A stretch of DNA of 64,000 nucleotides from JASDSY01 sp041441465. Lineage in GTDB: Bacteria > Muiribacteriota > UBA9980. The stretch spans positions 1 through 64,000 of the forward strand of contig JASDSY010000012.1 in the NCBI GenBank assembly GCA_041441465.1. The letters are read 5' to 3'. The position numbers and the translations under genes were made by a program. Under the pieces are notes generated by a model. The model was not told the DNA's origin, did not search any database, and worked only from the letters and a program-made list of their open reading frames with translations. The number at the start of each line of letters is the position of its first letter. The stretch's first letter is position 1. Positions 8,664 through 18,356 of the stretch are shown piece by piece.

Positions 8664-9647
8664 ATGTCAAAAATGATTTTATTGAAAAAAATAATATTCA
8701 CAGTGTTTATAACCATGTTTTTATTTACGGTAACCGGCTGCGAAGATGTAGTTCTTGGCACCTATCTTCAAAAAGGTGATAAATACACCGAAAAAGGAAA
8801 TTATCAAAAGGCATACGAGTGTTATATGAAAGCTGCTGAAGAATATCAGGCTCGTCTCGGCAAAGCGTATTCTAACAAAGAAGACGCTAAAGCCGACGCT
8901 AATAAACTTGTTGAAGCATACTGCAAAGCCGGTCTTACAGCTGAAAAATTAGCCAACGATTCCGGCGCCCGCGCTATGTTTGAAAAAGCAGCTAAAACAA
9001 ATTATGCAATAAAAGAAAGTTATTATGAAAAAGTCGGCGTTAAAAAACCTGCTGGATATTATGACAGATGGGTTCCTGGATATTATAAAGATGTCTACGT
9101 CGACGGCCATTATGAAGATGTCTATGTTGACGGCGGAGTTCAGGATGTTTATGTTGACGGATATTACAAAGAAATATATGTAGATCCTTATTACCGTCAG
9201 GATGGAACTTACGTGAACGGTTACTACAAAAAAGTATGGGTCGACGGGCACTATGAAAAGAAACAGCTCCCGGGCCATTATGAAAAAGTTTGGAAAGACG
9301 GTTATTACAAAAAAGAATATATAGACGGGCATTACGAAAAAGTTTGGGAACCTGAACATATGGAATATACTGATGTTTACAAAGAACGTGACGCTTCGAT
9401 ATCAATCGATAGCCCTTACAGCGTTCAGGCAAAAGCTAAACTCCCTGCTTCAAGCACGGCTAATGCACCTATCGCAGTTGAAGATAATTCAGAACTTAAG
9501 GCTGCGCAGAGCAGAATGACGGCTGCATATCAGGCTTATATTAAAGCCGGCTCGCCTGCTAAAGGCAGTGAACTTGACACTTATAAATCAGCTCAGGAAG
9601 ATTACCAGAAACTTTTGGAAGCTCAGACTAAAAAAGCTAAACAATAA
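8664..9647 (+). CDS. lipoprotein with TPR-like region and about eleven 9-residue YVDGxYxxV repeats
   Basis: The signal peptide ends in the lipobox VTGC (Cys about 26), so it is predicted to be lipid-anchored. Residues 30-115 are helical and TPR-like (YTEKGNYQKAYECYMKAA). From about 130 to 243 there are about eleven copies of a nine-residue unit: WVPGYYKDV, YVDGHYEDV, YVDGGVQDV, YVDGYYKEI, YVNGYYKKV, WVDGHYEKK, QLPGHYEKV, WKDGYYKKE, YIDGHYEKV and degenerate ends. The unit is rich in aromatic residues and looks like short beta strands separated by D-G or P-G turns. A Ser/Ala-rich linker and a helical end (about 270-327) follow. ATG 8664 follows GAAGGAGAG. It resembles short aromatic-glycine repeats in other surface proteins, but I do not recognise the family; a cell-surface structural or ligand-binding role is inference. 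Confidence 0.8.
   Translation: MSKMILLKKIIFTVFITMFLFTVTGCEDVVLGTYLQKGDKYTEKGNYQKAYECYMKAAEEYQARLGKAYSNKEDAKADANKLVEAYCKAGLTAEKLANDSGARAMFEKAAKTNYAIKESYYEKVGVKKPAGYYDRWVPGYYKDVYVDGHYEDVYVDGGVQDVYVDGYYKEIYVDPYYRQDGTYVNGYYKKVWVDGHYEKKQLPGHYEKVWKDGYYKKEYIDGHYEKVWEPEHMEYTDVYKERDASISIDSPYSVQAKAKLPASSTANAPIAVEDNSELKAAQSRMTAAYQAYIKAGSPAKGSELDTYKSAQEDYQKLLEAQTKKAKQ
9045..9390 (+). repeat. tandem coding repeat, about 27-bp unit
   Basis: In-frame diverged copies of a 27-bp unit encode the nine-residue aromatic/D-G motif in the lipoprotein. Phrases such as GACGGxCAYTAYGAA recur. Copies differ mostly at silent or conservative positions, which suggests an old, selected expansion rather than a recent slippage array. 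Confidence 0.75.
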
Positions 9648-9684
9648 CATAAAAAATAAAAATAGTGTCAACAAATAAATGTTA

Positions 9685-9725
9685 AAAAACGGCTGGCCGG
9701 AAGATAAAACCGGTCAGCCGTTTTT
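9685..9725. terminator. bidirectional terminator between convergent genes
   Basis: Left arm AAAAACGGCTGGCCGG (9685-9700) pairs with CCGGTCAGCCGTTTTT (9710-9725), with one G-U pair. A-runs and T-runs on both sides let it stop the lipoprotein transcript and the convergent methyltransferase transcript. Confidence 0.92.
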
Positions 9726-9760
9726 ATTTGGTTATTTTTATTCGAATTCCGTACTTTTTA

Positions 9761-11629
9761 TTAAACTATGCCGTCAATGACTTCCAGGACTGTATCGATG
9801 CGGCCGAATGGCGCGGATATCTGAACGCCCTGTACCAGTCCGCGTACTTTTAACAATGCTTCGCGGGCTATTTTAATGCCTTCTTCACGCTGTTTTTCGG
9901 TTGTATCGGCGGCGCGCATGCGTTTCATTATTTCTTCGGGAATTGTCATGCCTGGTACTTCGTTATTCATAAATTCGGCATTTTTAAGTGAGGCGAGCGG
10001 CCAGATTCCCGCCAGTATCGGGATTTTTATATTCATTTCCCTGACGCGCGCTATGAATTTTTCAAGTATCGCGGTATCGAACACCGGCTGTGTGATTGCG
10101 AATTCGGCGCCGGCATCGACTTTATACCAGAATCTTTTTAACTCGTGTTCTATATCTATCGCACCTGGATTCGCGCCGACCGCGATTAAAAATCCCGTAG
10201 GCTTGCCGATCGGATTATTACCTAGGTCCAGGCCGTTATTCAGGCGGTAAACCATATTAGTCAGGCCTATCGAGTCGACGTCGAATACCGCTGTCGCGTC
10301 TGGATAATCGCCAAGTTTCGGCGGATCGCCCGTTATTATCAAAACGTTTTTCAGGCCGAGTGCGTAAGCGCCGAGCAGATCCGACTGCATTCCAAGAAGG
10401 TTGCGGTCGCGGCAGCAATAATGCAATATCGTTTCGATTCCCGCCTCTTTTTCAAAAATGCACGCAAGCGCCTGCGGGCTCATTCTGGCTGTTGCGCGAG
10501 GCCCGTCGGGGATATTTATCGCGTCTATGTTTTTTTCCTTAGCGTATTTGGCGGCTTCGATTACGCGTGTCGGATCGCAGCCGCGCGGCGGCGATATTTC
10601 AACCGATACTACGAATTTACCGGAGCATAGCTTTCTGGCAAATTCCGATTTTTGTTCAATTGGAATTACCTTAACTTCCGCTTTTTTTTCGGTGCTCACT
10701 TTACGCTCGGCTACCGTAATCTTGCGGCCTGCGGCGGCAAGCATTTTTACCGAGGCGGCCATTGCCTTTATGTGTGCCGGCGTTGTTCCGCAGCATCCGC
10801 CGAGCATCCTGACGCCGCTTTGTATGAACCGTTTCCCGTATTCAGCAAAATATTCAGGAGAGAGAAGGTACATTGTCCTTCCGTCGATCGACGCGGGTTT
10901 CCCGGCATTTGGCTGCACTATCAGCCTTTTTTTGGTGAACTGCGCCATTCGTTCGACTGTCTCGAGCATGATCTTAGGGCCTACTCCGCAGTTTAAGCCT
11001 ATGACGTCGGCGCCCCAGGCGTCAAGGTTATGTGTGAATACTTCCGGCGACGTTCCGTAGATAGCGTTTCCGTCATCGCCGATCCTTAATTGCGCGACAA
11101 TCGGAAGGTCGCATATTTGCTTGACGGCATTTATTGCCTGGTGCAGTTCGTTTATATCCGAAAATGTTTCGAGTATAAAAAGATCGACGCCGCCGGCAAG
11201 AAGCGCTTCAGCCTGCTCTTTGAAAAAATCGCGCGCTTCGTCGACTGAGGTTTTTCCCCACGGCTCTATTTTTATTCCGAGCGGCCCTATCGAACCTGCT
11301 ACATAAATGTTGTCGCCATTGGCTTTGGCAACATTTTTAGCTATTTTTGCGCCCTGGAAATTTATAGCTTCGAGTTTTTCGGCAAGGCCGTGCGGCGCTA
11401 ATTTGCATCTGTTCGCTCCGAAGGTGTTCGTTTCTATGACCATGGCGCCGGCTTTTACATATTCGGCGTGAAGGTCTGCGATCATAGTAGGCGCCGAAAG
11501 ATTGAGCTCATCAAAGCACCTGTTGATATATATTCCTTTAGAGTAAAGCATGGTGCCCATAGCGCCGTCGAAAATTATTATATCGTCGCTGTTTAGAACA
11601 TCCCTGAATTTAGGTTTAGTTTCACTCAT
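9761..11629 (-). CDS. bifunctional homocysteine S-methyltransferase / 5,10-methylenetetrahydrofolate reductase
   Basis: Fusion of the type seen in Bacillus YitJ. Residues 1-300 are a homocysteine S-methyltransferase barrel with the zinc-binding cysteines in GLNCGVGP and LGGCCGTTPAHI. Residues about 330-610 are a MetF-type TIM barrel (VSVEISPPRGCDP, INIPDGPRA, LIITGDPP, GAEFAITQPVFD). Together they would make methyl-THF and methylate homocysteine to methionine. The cobalamin-binding and activation domains of MetH are absent here and would have to be separate. Length 622 aa is normal for the fusion. ATG 11629 follows GGAGGG. It stands alone, with a terminator at its end. The domain calls are secure; the in vivo methyl donor of the first domain is less so. 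Confidence 0.92.
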   Translation of the reverse strand: MSETKPKFRDVLNSDDIIIFDGAMGTMLYSKGIYINRCFDELNLSAPTMIADLHAEYVKAGAMVIETNTFGANRCKLAPHGLAEKLEAINFQGAKIAKNVAKANGDNIYVAGSIGPLGIKIEPWGKTSVDEARDFFKEQAEALLAGGVDLFILETFSDINELHQAINAVKQICDLPIVAQLRIGDDGNAIYGTSPEVFTHNLDAWGADVIGLNCGVGPKIMLETVERMAQFTKKRLIVQPNAGKPASIDGRTMYLLSPEYFAEYGKRFIQSGVRMLGGCCGTTPAHIKAMAASVKMLAAAGRKITVAERKVSTEKKAEVKVIPIEQKSEFARKLCSGKFVVSVEISPPRGCDPTRVIEAAKYAKEKNIDAINIPDGPRATARMSPQALACIFEKEAGIETILHYCCRDRNLLGMQSDLLGAYALGLKNVLIITGDPPKLGDYPDATAVFDVDSIGLTNMVYRLNNGLDLGNNPIGKPTGFLIAVGANPGAIDIEHELKRFWYKVDAGAEFAITQPVFDTAILEKFIARVREMNIKIPILAGIWPLASLKNAEFMNNEVPGMTIPEEIMKRMRAADTTEKQREEGIKIAREALLKVRGLVQGVQISAPFGRIDTVLEVIDGIV

Positions 11630-11735
11630 CGATTCCCTCCGTTGTTTGTTATGAACTAATACCCGGCCCCTTATTTTATTTGTATTTTTTAGTTAACTGC
11701 ATTAAAATTAATAATAAAAATGACTGAAATGTTTT

Positions 11736-12962
11736 TTAATTTTCAAGTAAGCATTTTTCGGCATTATTTTTATAAATTGGTTCGTTGATTTTATTTTTAT
11801 AAAAAAATCTCGTATAAATTTGAATAGGTATTGTCAGGACCATGAGTAAGCCTGATATAATAAAAGGCGCGTAATAATTGCCAAATTGCGATACTGCCGC
11901 ACCGGAAAAGAAAGAGCCGGCGATAACCGAAATTACCGAAAACCAATTGACGAAGGAAGAGGCGCCGCCGATGCGCTCGTAACTAAATAGCTGCGGAATT
12001 GCGTTTAGCCAGAAATAAACGAAAAAAGCATCGCCTATGGAGTGTAAAAATTGGTTAAACAACATCATTTCGAAACTTTTTGCCCAGTAAAATGTGAGCT
12101 GTGAAAATGCGCTGAATCCTGAGGCGATAAAAATGGCATCCAGCGGGTTGATTCTGTGCTTTTCCTTGTAATATCCGAGAAAAAATATTATAACGCTCAT
12201 TATAATGCCGACTTCGAAATATATGTATGAAATATCGCTCATCTGAAGTCCGGCGTTTTGTTTCATCAGCATCGTAAAACTTGTCATTTCGGCGCCCCAG
12301 TGATATGTAAACAGGAATATTGTCGCCGCAAGCGCAAGTACCTCAAAACGCCATATATCTTTTACATAATCCTTGACCCTGACATTGCTTGCGCGCGTGT
12401 CGGACAGCAGCCGCCACAACGGGAATAAAGCCAGCGACAAATAAAAAATAGTTTTGAATAATCCTATGAAATTATTTTCGCCGACTATAATCGCGCCGAT
12501 TTTTCCGCCGAGCGCATAAGCTACAGTACTTGTTATTCCGTAAAGCGAGAAAAATAATTTATCCTTTATTACAGACGATTCTTTATAGTATATTGTGTTT
12601 GTCGAATTATCGAGAGTAGTTCCGGCGAGTCCCCAGAGAACGAATATGCCGAAAAAATGCCAGAAATTTGACGCGTATGGCAGTAAAAACAGGAATGTTG
12701 AAAATACCGATATGCCCGCCAACAGCTGAGTTTTTACTGAAAATTTATCGTTTATGATCCCCGACGGCAGATAAACTATAATTGACATGGCTGATTGAAC
12801 GGCAAAAAATATCCCGACATCATGATTAGTGAATCCGGATTTTTCGAAATATATTGGTACATAAGCATAAAATAATACTGAAAGTATTAAATAGTAGCAT
12901 CGGAAAAGAGAAATGCTGATAACTTTAAATCGATTCTCTTTTGATTCGCGGCATTTTTCCAT
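11736..12962 (-). CDS. MFS transporter
   Basis: 408-aa protein with about twelve hydrophobic segments and a charged loop near 185-200, as expected for a major facilitator. The segment after helix 2 (SGIINDKFSVKTQLLAG) resembles the family loop motif. The substrate cannot be told from sequence. ATG 12962 lacks a strong ribosome site (upstream bases are AT-rich), so a slightly later start is possible. It is separate from both neighbours by more than 100 bases. Confidence 0.78.
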   Translation of the reverse strand: MEKCRESKENRFKVISISLFRCYYLILSVLFYAYVPIYFEKSGFTNHDVGIFFAVQSAMSIIVYLPSGIINDKFSVKTQLLAGISVFSTFLFLLPYASNFWHFFGIFVLWGLAGTTLDNSTNTIYYKESSVIKDKLFFSLYGITSTVAYALGGKIGAIIVGENNFIGLFKTIFYLSLALFPLWRLLSDTRASNVRVKDYVKDIWRFEVLALAATIFLFTYHWGAEMTSFTMLMKQNAGLQMSDISYIYFEVGIIMSVIIFFLGYYKEKHRINPLDAIFIASGFSAFSQLTFYWAKSFEMMLFNQFLHSIGDAFFVYFWLNAIPQLFSYERIGGASSFVNWFSVISVIAGSFFSGAAVSQFGNYYAPFIISGLLMVLTIPIQIYTRFFYKNKINEPIYKNNAEKCLLEN

Positions 12963-13110
12963 AACGGCGAATTATATCACATAAAAAGCTAATTATCAAT
13001 ATTTTTAACGTAAATATTATATTTTAGCTTAACTTCCAACTAAAATTCATTCTAGTGACAGATATAATAATTCACTAAATATAAATATCGTGGCGGCGGC
13101 TTTAGGTTAA

Positions 13111-16100
13111 TTATTCTTTCGTGTTATTATTCAGGCGAAACAATTTTTTGAGAAACTCGCATTCAGCCTGTAATTTTTCAAAAAGGCGGCATATGATTTC
13201 AGTATTGGAATCGGCATTATTTTCGAGTTCTCGTGCCAATTCCGCGAGCATGCCGCAGCACATAGTAAGCGCGCCGCCTCTTATTTTATGTGCCAGCTGC
13301 CGAATTTCGACGGCGTTTTTAAGCTCTATTTCATTTTTTAAATTGCCCATATCCGAAGAAAGTTTTGTAATTGCAATGGTTTTTAACTCGTTGAATACTT
13401 CGGTATCGCCGTCAATCCTTTCAAGCAGGCTGACGGAGTTGAAATGTTCTGATTCGGGCAGATTTTGCAACGTGCCAGAATTAATAGCATTCGGTTTTAT
13501 GCCTGATTCAGCTTTCAGATATTTATTTAAAGCATTATTGAACTTACCTAAATCGATAGGTTTTTCTATGTAATCATCCATCCCGGCCGTAAAGCATTTT
13601 TCCTTTTCTTCCTTTGCGGAGCCGGCGCTTAAAGCTATTATAGGCACATGTGAATTCCGGCTTTTTTCAAAACTTCGTATAGCGGCCGCGGCCGTACAGC
13701 CGTCGATATCCGGTATCTGCATATCCATTAATATTATGTGCGGTTCATGAATTTTGAATTTTTCGACAGCTTCACTCCCTGTTTCGCACTCGAATATTTC
13801 GGCATTCGGAATGATTTGCGCAAGGACAGCCCGGGCTAATTTCATGTTGATGCTCGCATCTTCTACTATCATTACCTTAGGCGTCGTATTTTTTAATGAG
13901 TGGCAGGCATTTTCGCAGCGGACCGGCGCGAGATTTTTTTGCCTGTAAAATGAAGGATTAAAAATATTATCGATACATGTCGATAATTCTGAAAATTTTA
14001 CAGGTTTGGTTAAGATGGCGCTTATGCCAAGCTTAAGGTGTTCCTCTGTCAGCGAAATATTTTCGGTCGTCTGGCATAATAAAACAATCGGCTGATTTGA
14101 ATATGAAAGCCCGGCTTTTTCGCGGATCATTTTTATTGATTCTGTACCGCATATAAACGGCATATCCGAGTCTATAACCAATAAGTCGAATTTTGACATA
14201 GAAACATTATCTTTTATTATATTTATTACATCGCAATAACATTCGGCCGTAATTCCTGTTCTTTTTAAAGCCTGTGTTAACGCTTTTTTTGAAGTTTCGT
14301 TATCGTCGATGATTAAAGCCCGTTTCATGCCGTTTGTAATAGACTCACCAATGCCGGCGGCATGTTCGATTTTTTTAATGATTGAAAAATAAAAACGGCT
14401 GCCATTGTTTTGGGAGCTTTCAAATTGAATCGTACCGCCCATTTTTTCGGCCAGCATATTTGAAATAACAAGGCCGAGGCCGGTGCCGCCAAACTTTCTG
14501 GTTATCGAGGCGTCTGTTTGCGAGAATGCCTTAAATAATTTATCGCGCGCATTTTCTGAAATGCCGATTCCTGTATCGCGGATCGAGAATGTCAGTTTTC
14601 CGTAATTGAAATCGTCGGTTGGCGAATACTCGACCAGAAATTCCACTTCGCCTTTAGGCGTGAATTTAATAGCGTTGCTGAGCAAATTGATCAGTATCTG
14701 CTTGAGCCTTATGGCGTCGACTTCGGCGTATCCAGGCAGATCCGGCGGCGCGTTCAGTATCAGCTCTATGCCTTTTTTGGCGGCGTTATATTTGATTATG
14801 TCGATAGTTTGTTCGATCAGTTCATTTAGGTTTGTCATGGTTTCGGCTAATTCAAGTTTGCCGGCCTCTATTTTGGAAAAGTCAAGTATGTCGTTAATGA
14901 TATCTAACAGGGCATTGGCTGATGTGTTTACGTTGTTCACATACTGGCTTTGGACTGAATCCAGCCTGGTACTCAGAAGCAATTCCGAAAATCCGATTAC
15001 CCCGTTTAACGGAGTCCTGATTTCGTGACTCATATTTGAAAGAAATTCGGACTTTGCCATGCTTGCGACCCGTGCTTCTTCTTCCATTTTTTTCTGTTCG
15101 GTGATATCGGTCATTACGATTAAAAAATTATTTTCCAGAGGGCCGTCAATTATTTCGCCCGAAAATAGAACTGTAAGCGGTTCATTTTCGCGTGTCCTGA
15201 TTTTTAATTCCTTGCCGTATACATGTCCGCTGTTTGACAGATATTGCCAGACCGACTGATATTTTTCGGGTTCGATAAATAAATTGAGTTTTTCAAGAGA
15301 AGAGTTAATAATTTCATCTTTTGAATATTTTAATTTATCGATCCAGGCCTGATTTATATCGATAAACGTCTTATCGTTAACCGATATTATAGCCATAAGC
15401 GCCGGATTGGCGTTGAATATTTTTTGGAATTTTTCTAAAGCGGCATATTGCGCGGATAGGTCTTTGGAAATCGAGAAAAGGCAGCCTTTACTGTCCCATT
15501 TCCCGAGCCAGCAGTGAGTTTCGACTGGAATCAGAATGCCGGTCCGCCGCATTAACGGAATAAGACAATGCGTTTTTTCCCTGCGGATTATGGAATTAAA
15601 TATTTCCGTTACTTCTTCAAGTTTATCGGGCGGATGCAGATTTATAAGATTGGTTTCGGTTATTTCTTCTAGTGAGTAATCAAGTTTTTTGAATGCGGCC
15701 GGATTAGCGTAAAGGATTTTTCCGTTAAGATCGCCGATAACAATGATATCGTCAGTCGATTCGAAAAATTCTCTGAAATTTTTTTCGCTGTTTTTTAACT
15801 TATCCTCTATTATCTTGCGCGCTGTAATGTCCGTATGCGAGCCGGCCATTCGGTATGCCTTGCCGGTATTATCTCTAAGCGCTTTGCCGCGCGTGAGTAT
15901 CCAGCGGTAGGTGCCGTCCTTATGGCGTAATCTTAATTCCAGCGCAAAATTTTCGATCGGATTTTTCAGGTAATTTTCGATTTTGGTTAAAACCGTCGGT
16001 TTATCATCGGGGTGGAGGTTATCGGCGAATGTCGAAAAATCTTCGGTCAGATCATCGTTTGAATATCCGAGCATTTCTTTCCATTTAGGCGAGAAATAAA

Positions 16101-16905
16101 TGGTGTTATCAATGATATTCCAGTCCCATATGCCGTCATTGCTTCCGTTTATCGCCAATTCATAGTGCTCGCGGTTTTCTTCGATAATTCTTTTGGCCTC
16201 GAACCTGTCGGTTATGTCGCGGGCGGCTGCGTAAATCAGATTGTTAAAGGGACGCGAACACCATTCGATATAACGGTAAGAGCCGTCTTTACGCCTGTAA
16301 CGGTTGACGAAATTAACTACCGGCATTTGAAGTTTAAGCCGGGTTACTACGTCGGCTGTAGCCTGTATGTCGTCAGGATGAATTAATTCGAAAAAATTTT
16401 TATGCAAAAGCTCGTTTATATCATAACCAAGGATCTGTTCCCAGGCGTTGTTTAATTTAATGAAATTGCCGCTGACATCGGCTATAGCGAGTAAGTCTAA
16501 ATTTAAAGCGAAAAAAAGTTCGAGTTCATTTATATGTTGTTTTTCACTGGTGATATCGTTGAAAATTATTGAAAAGTAATATTTTTCAGGTGAATAAACT
16601 TGTGCTTTATAATATTTTCCATGCGCCTGGGAATAATATTCAAATTCGTAACCGATATCTTCCAGCGCGGCGCGGGCGAGCATGCTAAATTCTCCGGCGC
16701 AGCCGTTTAAACCGGCGCAGGCAGGATCGCTCGCTTTTTTATTCAATATATCTTTTGATTTCAATCCTGATATGTTTTCAAATTTTGAATTAGCTTCGAG
16801 AATTTCATAGTCCGAAGGGATGCCTGATTCATTTAAAATTATTTTGCAGCACACATATCCGTACGGCGACTGCCTGATTAATTTTTCATAAAATGTACTC
16901 TCCAT
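13111..16905 (-). CDS. hybrid sensor histidine kinase: five PAS, HisKA, HATPase, two receivers, Hpt
   Basis: Cytoplasmic phosphorelay protein of about 1264 aa with no clear membrane segment. Five PAS/PAC units span about 5-610 (several with the closing DITxR/DITEQ). The dimerisation/phosphoacceptor box MSHEIRTPLNG has His at about 627. The ATPase domain (about 730-850) has the N, G1 and G2 boxes (NLLSNAIKF, DTGIGI, GGTGLGL). The first receiver is at about 860-980 (LVIDSDMP), the second at about 1005-1120 with phosphoacceptor Asp near 1060 (ILMDMQIPDIDG). The C-terminal Hpt domain has His near 1206 in LAHKIRGGA. I chose ATG 16905 because CAGGAG precedes it; a TTG 18 bases upstream is less likely. 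No partner output gene is adjacent. PAS ligands are unknown. Confidence 0.93.
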   Translation of the reverse strand: MESTFYEKLIRQSPYGYVCCKIILNESGIPSDYEILEANSKFENISGLKSKDILNKKASDPACAGLNGCAGEFSMLARAALEDIGYEFEYYSQAHGKYYKAQVYSPEKYYFSIIFNDITSEKQHINELELFFALNLDLLAIADVSGNFIKLNNAWEQILGYDINELLHKNFFELIHPDDIQATADVVTRLKLQMPVVNFVNRYRRKDGSYRYIEWCSRPFNNLIYAAARDITDRFEAKRIIEENREHYELAINGSNDGIWDWNIIDNTIYFSPKWKEMLGYSNDDLTEDFSTFADNLHPDDKPTVLTKIENYLKNPIENFALELRLRHKDGTYRWILTRGKALRDNTGKAYRMAGSHTDITARKIIEDKLKNSEKNFREFFESTDDIIVIGDLNGKILYANPAAFKKLDYSLEEITETNLINLHPPDKLEEVTEIFNSIIRREKTHCLIPLMRRTGILIPVETHCWLGKWDSKGCLFSISKDLSAQYAALEKFQKIFNANPALMAIISVNDKTFIDINQAWIDKLKYSKDEIINSSLEKLNLFIEPEKYQSVWQYLSNSGHVYGKELKIRTRENEPLTVLFSGEIIDGPLENNFLIVMTDITEQKKMEEEARVASMAKSEFLSNMSHEIRTPLNGVIGFSELLLSTRLDSVQSQYVNNVNTSANALLDIINDILDFSKIEAGKLELAETMTNLNELIEQTIDIIKYNAAKKGIELILNAPPDLPGYAEVDAIRLKQILINLLSNAIKFTPKGEVEFLVEYSPTDDFNYGKLTFSIRDTGIGISENARDKLFKAFSQTDASITRKFGGTGLGLVISNMLAEKMGGTIQFESSQNNGSRFYFSIIKKIEHAAGIGESITNGMKRALIIDDNETSKKALTQALKRTGITAECYCDVINIIKDNVSMSKFDLLVIDSDMPFICGTESIKMIREKAGLSYSNQPIVLLCQTTENISLTEEHLKLGISAILTKPVKFSELSTCIDNIFNPSFYRQKNLAPVRCENACHSLKNTTPKVMIVEDASINMKLARAVLAQIIPNAEIFECETGSEAVEKFKIHEPHIILMDMQIPDIDGCTAAAAIRSFEKSRNSHVPIIALSAGSAKEEKEKCFTAGMDDYIEKPIDLGKFNNALNKYLKAESGIKPNAINSGTLQNLPESEHFNSVSLLERIDGDTEVFNELKTIAITKLSSDMGNLKNEIELKNAVEIRQLAHKIRGGALTMCCGMLAELARELENNADSNTEIICRLFEKLQAECEFLKKLFRLNNNTKE

Positions 16906-17025
16906 TTTATTCTCCTGAATCAAGACAATATGAAAAAGAACCTTATAAATTTATTATAGCAAATTATGAATAAAATTTCAATATTATCGGAGCGTAAGTT
17001 ACCGAACAAAAATACCGGACTATAA

Positions 17026-17054
17026 TTGACATTTAAGGATTTGTTTGTTAAAAT
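17026..17054 (+). promoter_or_regulatory. sigma70 promoter for the pseudopilin operon
   Basis: TTGACA (17026-17031), a 17-base spacer and TAAAAT (17049-17054), about 108 bases before the first pseudopilin start. Confidence 0.7.
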
Positions 17055-17162
17055 AGGCTGGATAAAGTTTTGAATTTTTTTGCTTTTGAATTTTTTCTTT
17101 GCTATAAATAAACTGAGTGCATGTTATTGAATGAATATTTTTGATAAAATCAGGAAAAATAT

Positions 17163-17756
17163 ATGAAGATGTTAAAAAATGCCGGGATGTCAATTAATTC
17201 TGCAATTAACAAGTTAATCCGGATCAGGAAAGGTTTTACCCTGATCGAGATACTTACGACCGTAATAATAATAGGCGTATTAGCTTCAGCTGCGGTTCCG
17301 ATAGGCCAGTTGATGATAATAAGGCAGCAGGAAGGCATTTTGAAAGAGGCGCTTTCGACGACGCGCAAGGCGCTCGATGAATTTTACAAAGATTATCAGT
17401 CGTATCCTGCTTCGTTTATAGAATTGAAGGGTGAGGCGCCGCCGAATTTTACGGTTTGTTATATGCGTGAGGCTCCGCCGGTCAACCCGTTTACCGGAAG
17501 CCAGTATGACTGGACAATAGTAGTTTCAGGTGTGACCGAATATAATTACGAAGGCTGTTATGAAACCGATTGTTATGCTTTTATTCAGCATAATGCTCTT
17601 GTTTTTCAGAACGAGCAGGATGCGAATCCGGGAAATCCTCTTCACGGCCAGGCTAAATGCTGCCCTAATTGCACCGGCTACTGGGGCATATGGGATATAA
17701 AATACCCGCGCGAGGACAGGCTCGCTATCAATGAAACATTGTATAAAGATTGGTGA
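17163..17756 (+). CDS. type II secretion/type IV pilin-like pseudopilin
   Basis: PulG-like pseudopilin with a prepilin peptidase site: a basic leader, then G-FTLIEILTTVIIIGVL, with Glu at mature position 5 followed by a 20-residue hydrophobic helix. The leader is long (about 23 residues) if ATG 17163 is used. The globular part has six or more cysteines (CYMREAPP, CYETDCYAF, CCPNC), so disulphide bonding or metal binding is likely. The YPAS and PPxNPFTG motifs resemble the GspG C-terminal region. Its neighbour downstream is a second pseudopilin three bases away. No secretion ATPase or secretin is in the window, so the machine must be encoded elsewhere. Confidence 0.87.
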   Translation: MKMLKNAGMSINSAINKLIRIRKGFTLIEILTTVIIIGVLASAAVPIGQLMIIRQQEGILKEALSTTRKALDEFYKDYQSYPASFIELKGEAPPNFTVCYMREAPPVNPFTGSQYDWTIVVSGVTEYNYEGCYETDCYAFIQHNALVFQNEQDANPGNPLHGQAKCCPNCTGYWGIWDIKYPREDRLAINETLYKDW

Positions 17757-17759
17757 TAT

Positions 17760-18356
17760 ATGTTTTTTTCAGGCAAATTTAAGGTGGAAAATGAAATTTT
17801 AAGACGCCCGTTCTTAAGTCTTAAAGGTCTTTCTTTAATAGAGCTTCTTACGACGATTGTCATTATGGGTATATTGACGACTGCCGCGATACCTTTAGGC
17901 GAGGTCGTATTTATACGTGATAAGGAAAAAGAGCTTAAGGATATCTTAATGACTACAAGACAGGCTATAGATAATTTTTACGCGGAAAATTACCGTATGG
18001 ACACTGTTTCAAATTCTCTTGTCAAACGCTATCCGCGGTCATTCGAGGAATTGCGGTGGCTTTCGCCGGATAAAATGTCGCAGTCGCTGCGCGAAAAACA
18101 CCCTTACGGCAAGCCTTATTTAAGGAAAGCACCGCCGATCAACCCGTTCGCGGCTTCGAACCAGGCGTGGATTGTTTGTCTTACCAACTGTCCTGGCGGC
18201 GGCGTCGAAACAATGACATTAGAACAATTCAACACTTCGGATCAGGGCGAGAAAGAAATTTACGATATACAATTTCCGGCTCCGGGCTCGTCTTATTTCA
18301 ATTACCAGATAAATGTCTATACAAGTCTCGAGGGGACCCCGTATTCGACATGGTAA
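17760..18356 (+). CDS. second GspG-like pseudopilin
   Basis: A basic leader of about 23 residues is followed by G-LSLIELLTTIVIMGIL with the conserved Glu5. A globular domain includes KRYPRSFEELRWLSP and YLRKAPPINPFA, the same PPxNPF block as in the upstream gene, showing the two are paralogues. It lacks most cysteines of the first copy (one remains in LTNCPGG). The start ATG 17760 lies three bases after the upstream stop. The stop overlaps the next gene by seven bases, giving a tight operon. Role in a pseudopilus is known for the family; the exported substrate is not known. Confidence 0.87.
   Translation: MFFSGKFKVENEILRRPFLSLKGLSLIELLTTIVIMGILTTAAIPLGEVVFIRDKEKELKDILMTTRQAIDNFYAENYRMDTVSNSLVKRYPRSFEELRWLSPDKMSQSLREKHPYGKPYLRKAPPINPFAASNQAWIVCLTNCPGGGVETMTLEQFNTSDQGEKEIYDIQFPAPGSSYFNYQINVYTSLEGTPYSTW

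Noticed and set aside
8949..9432. Two long leftward frames opposite the repeat lipoprotein
   Set aside because: They are mirror products of the repetitive coding sequence, consist of Phe/Ile/Val-rich or His/Arg-rich runs, and have no ribosome site or family motif.
10458..11060. 200-codon rightward frame opposite the methyltransferase/MTHFR gene
   Set aside because: It is the antisense shadow of a well-supported gene with conserved zinc and folate motifs; no ribosome site or family match.
18167..18349. 61-codon upstream extension of the pgsA-like gene
   Set aside because: It lies entirely inside the second pseudopilin gene in another frame; ATG 18350 has its own ribosome site and matches the family length.
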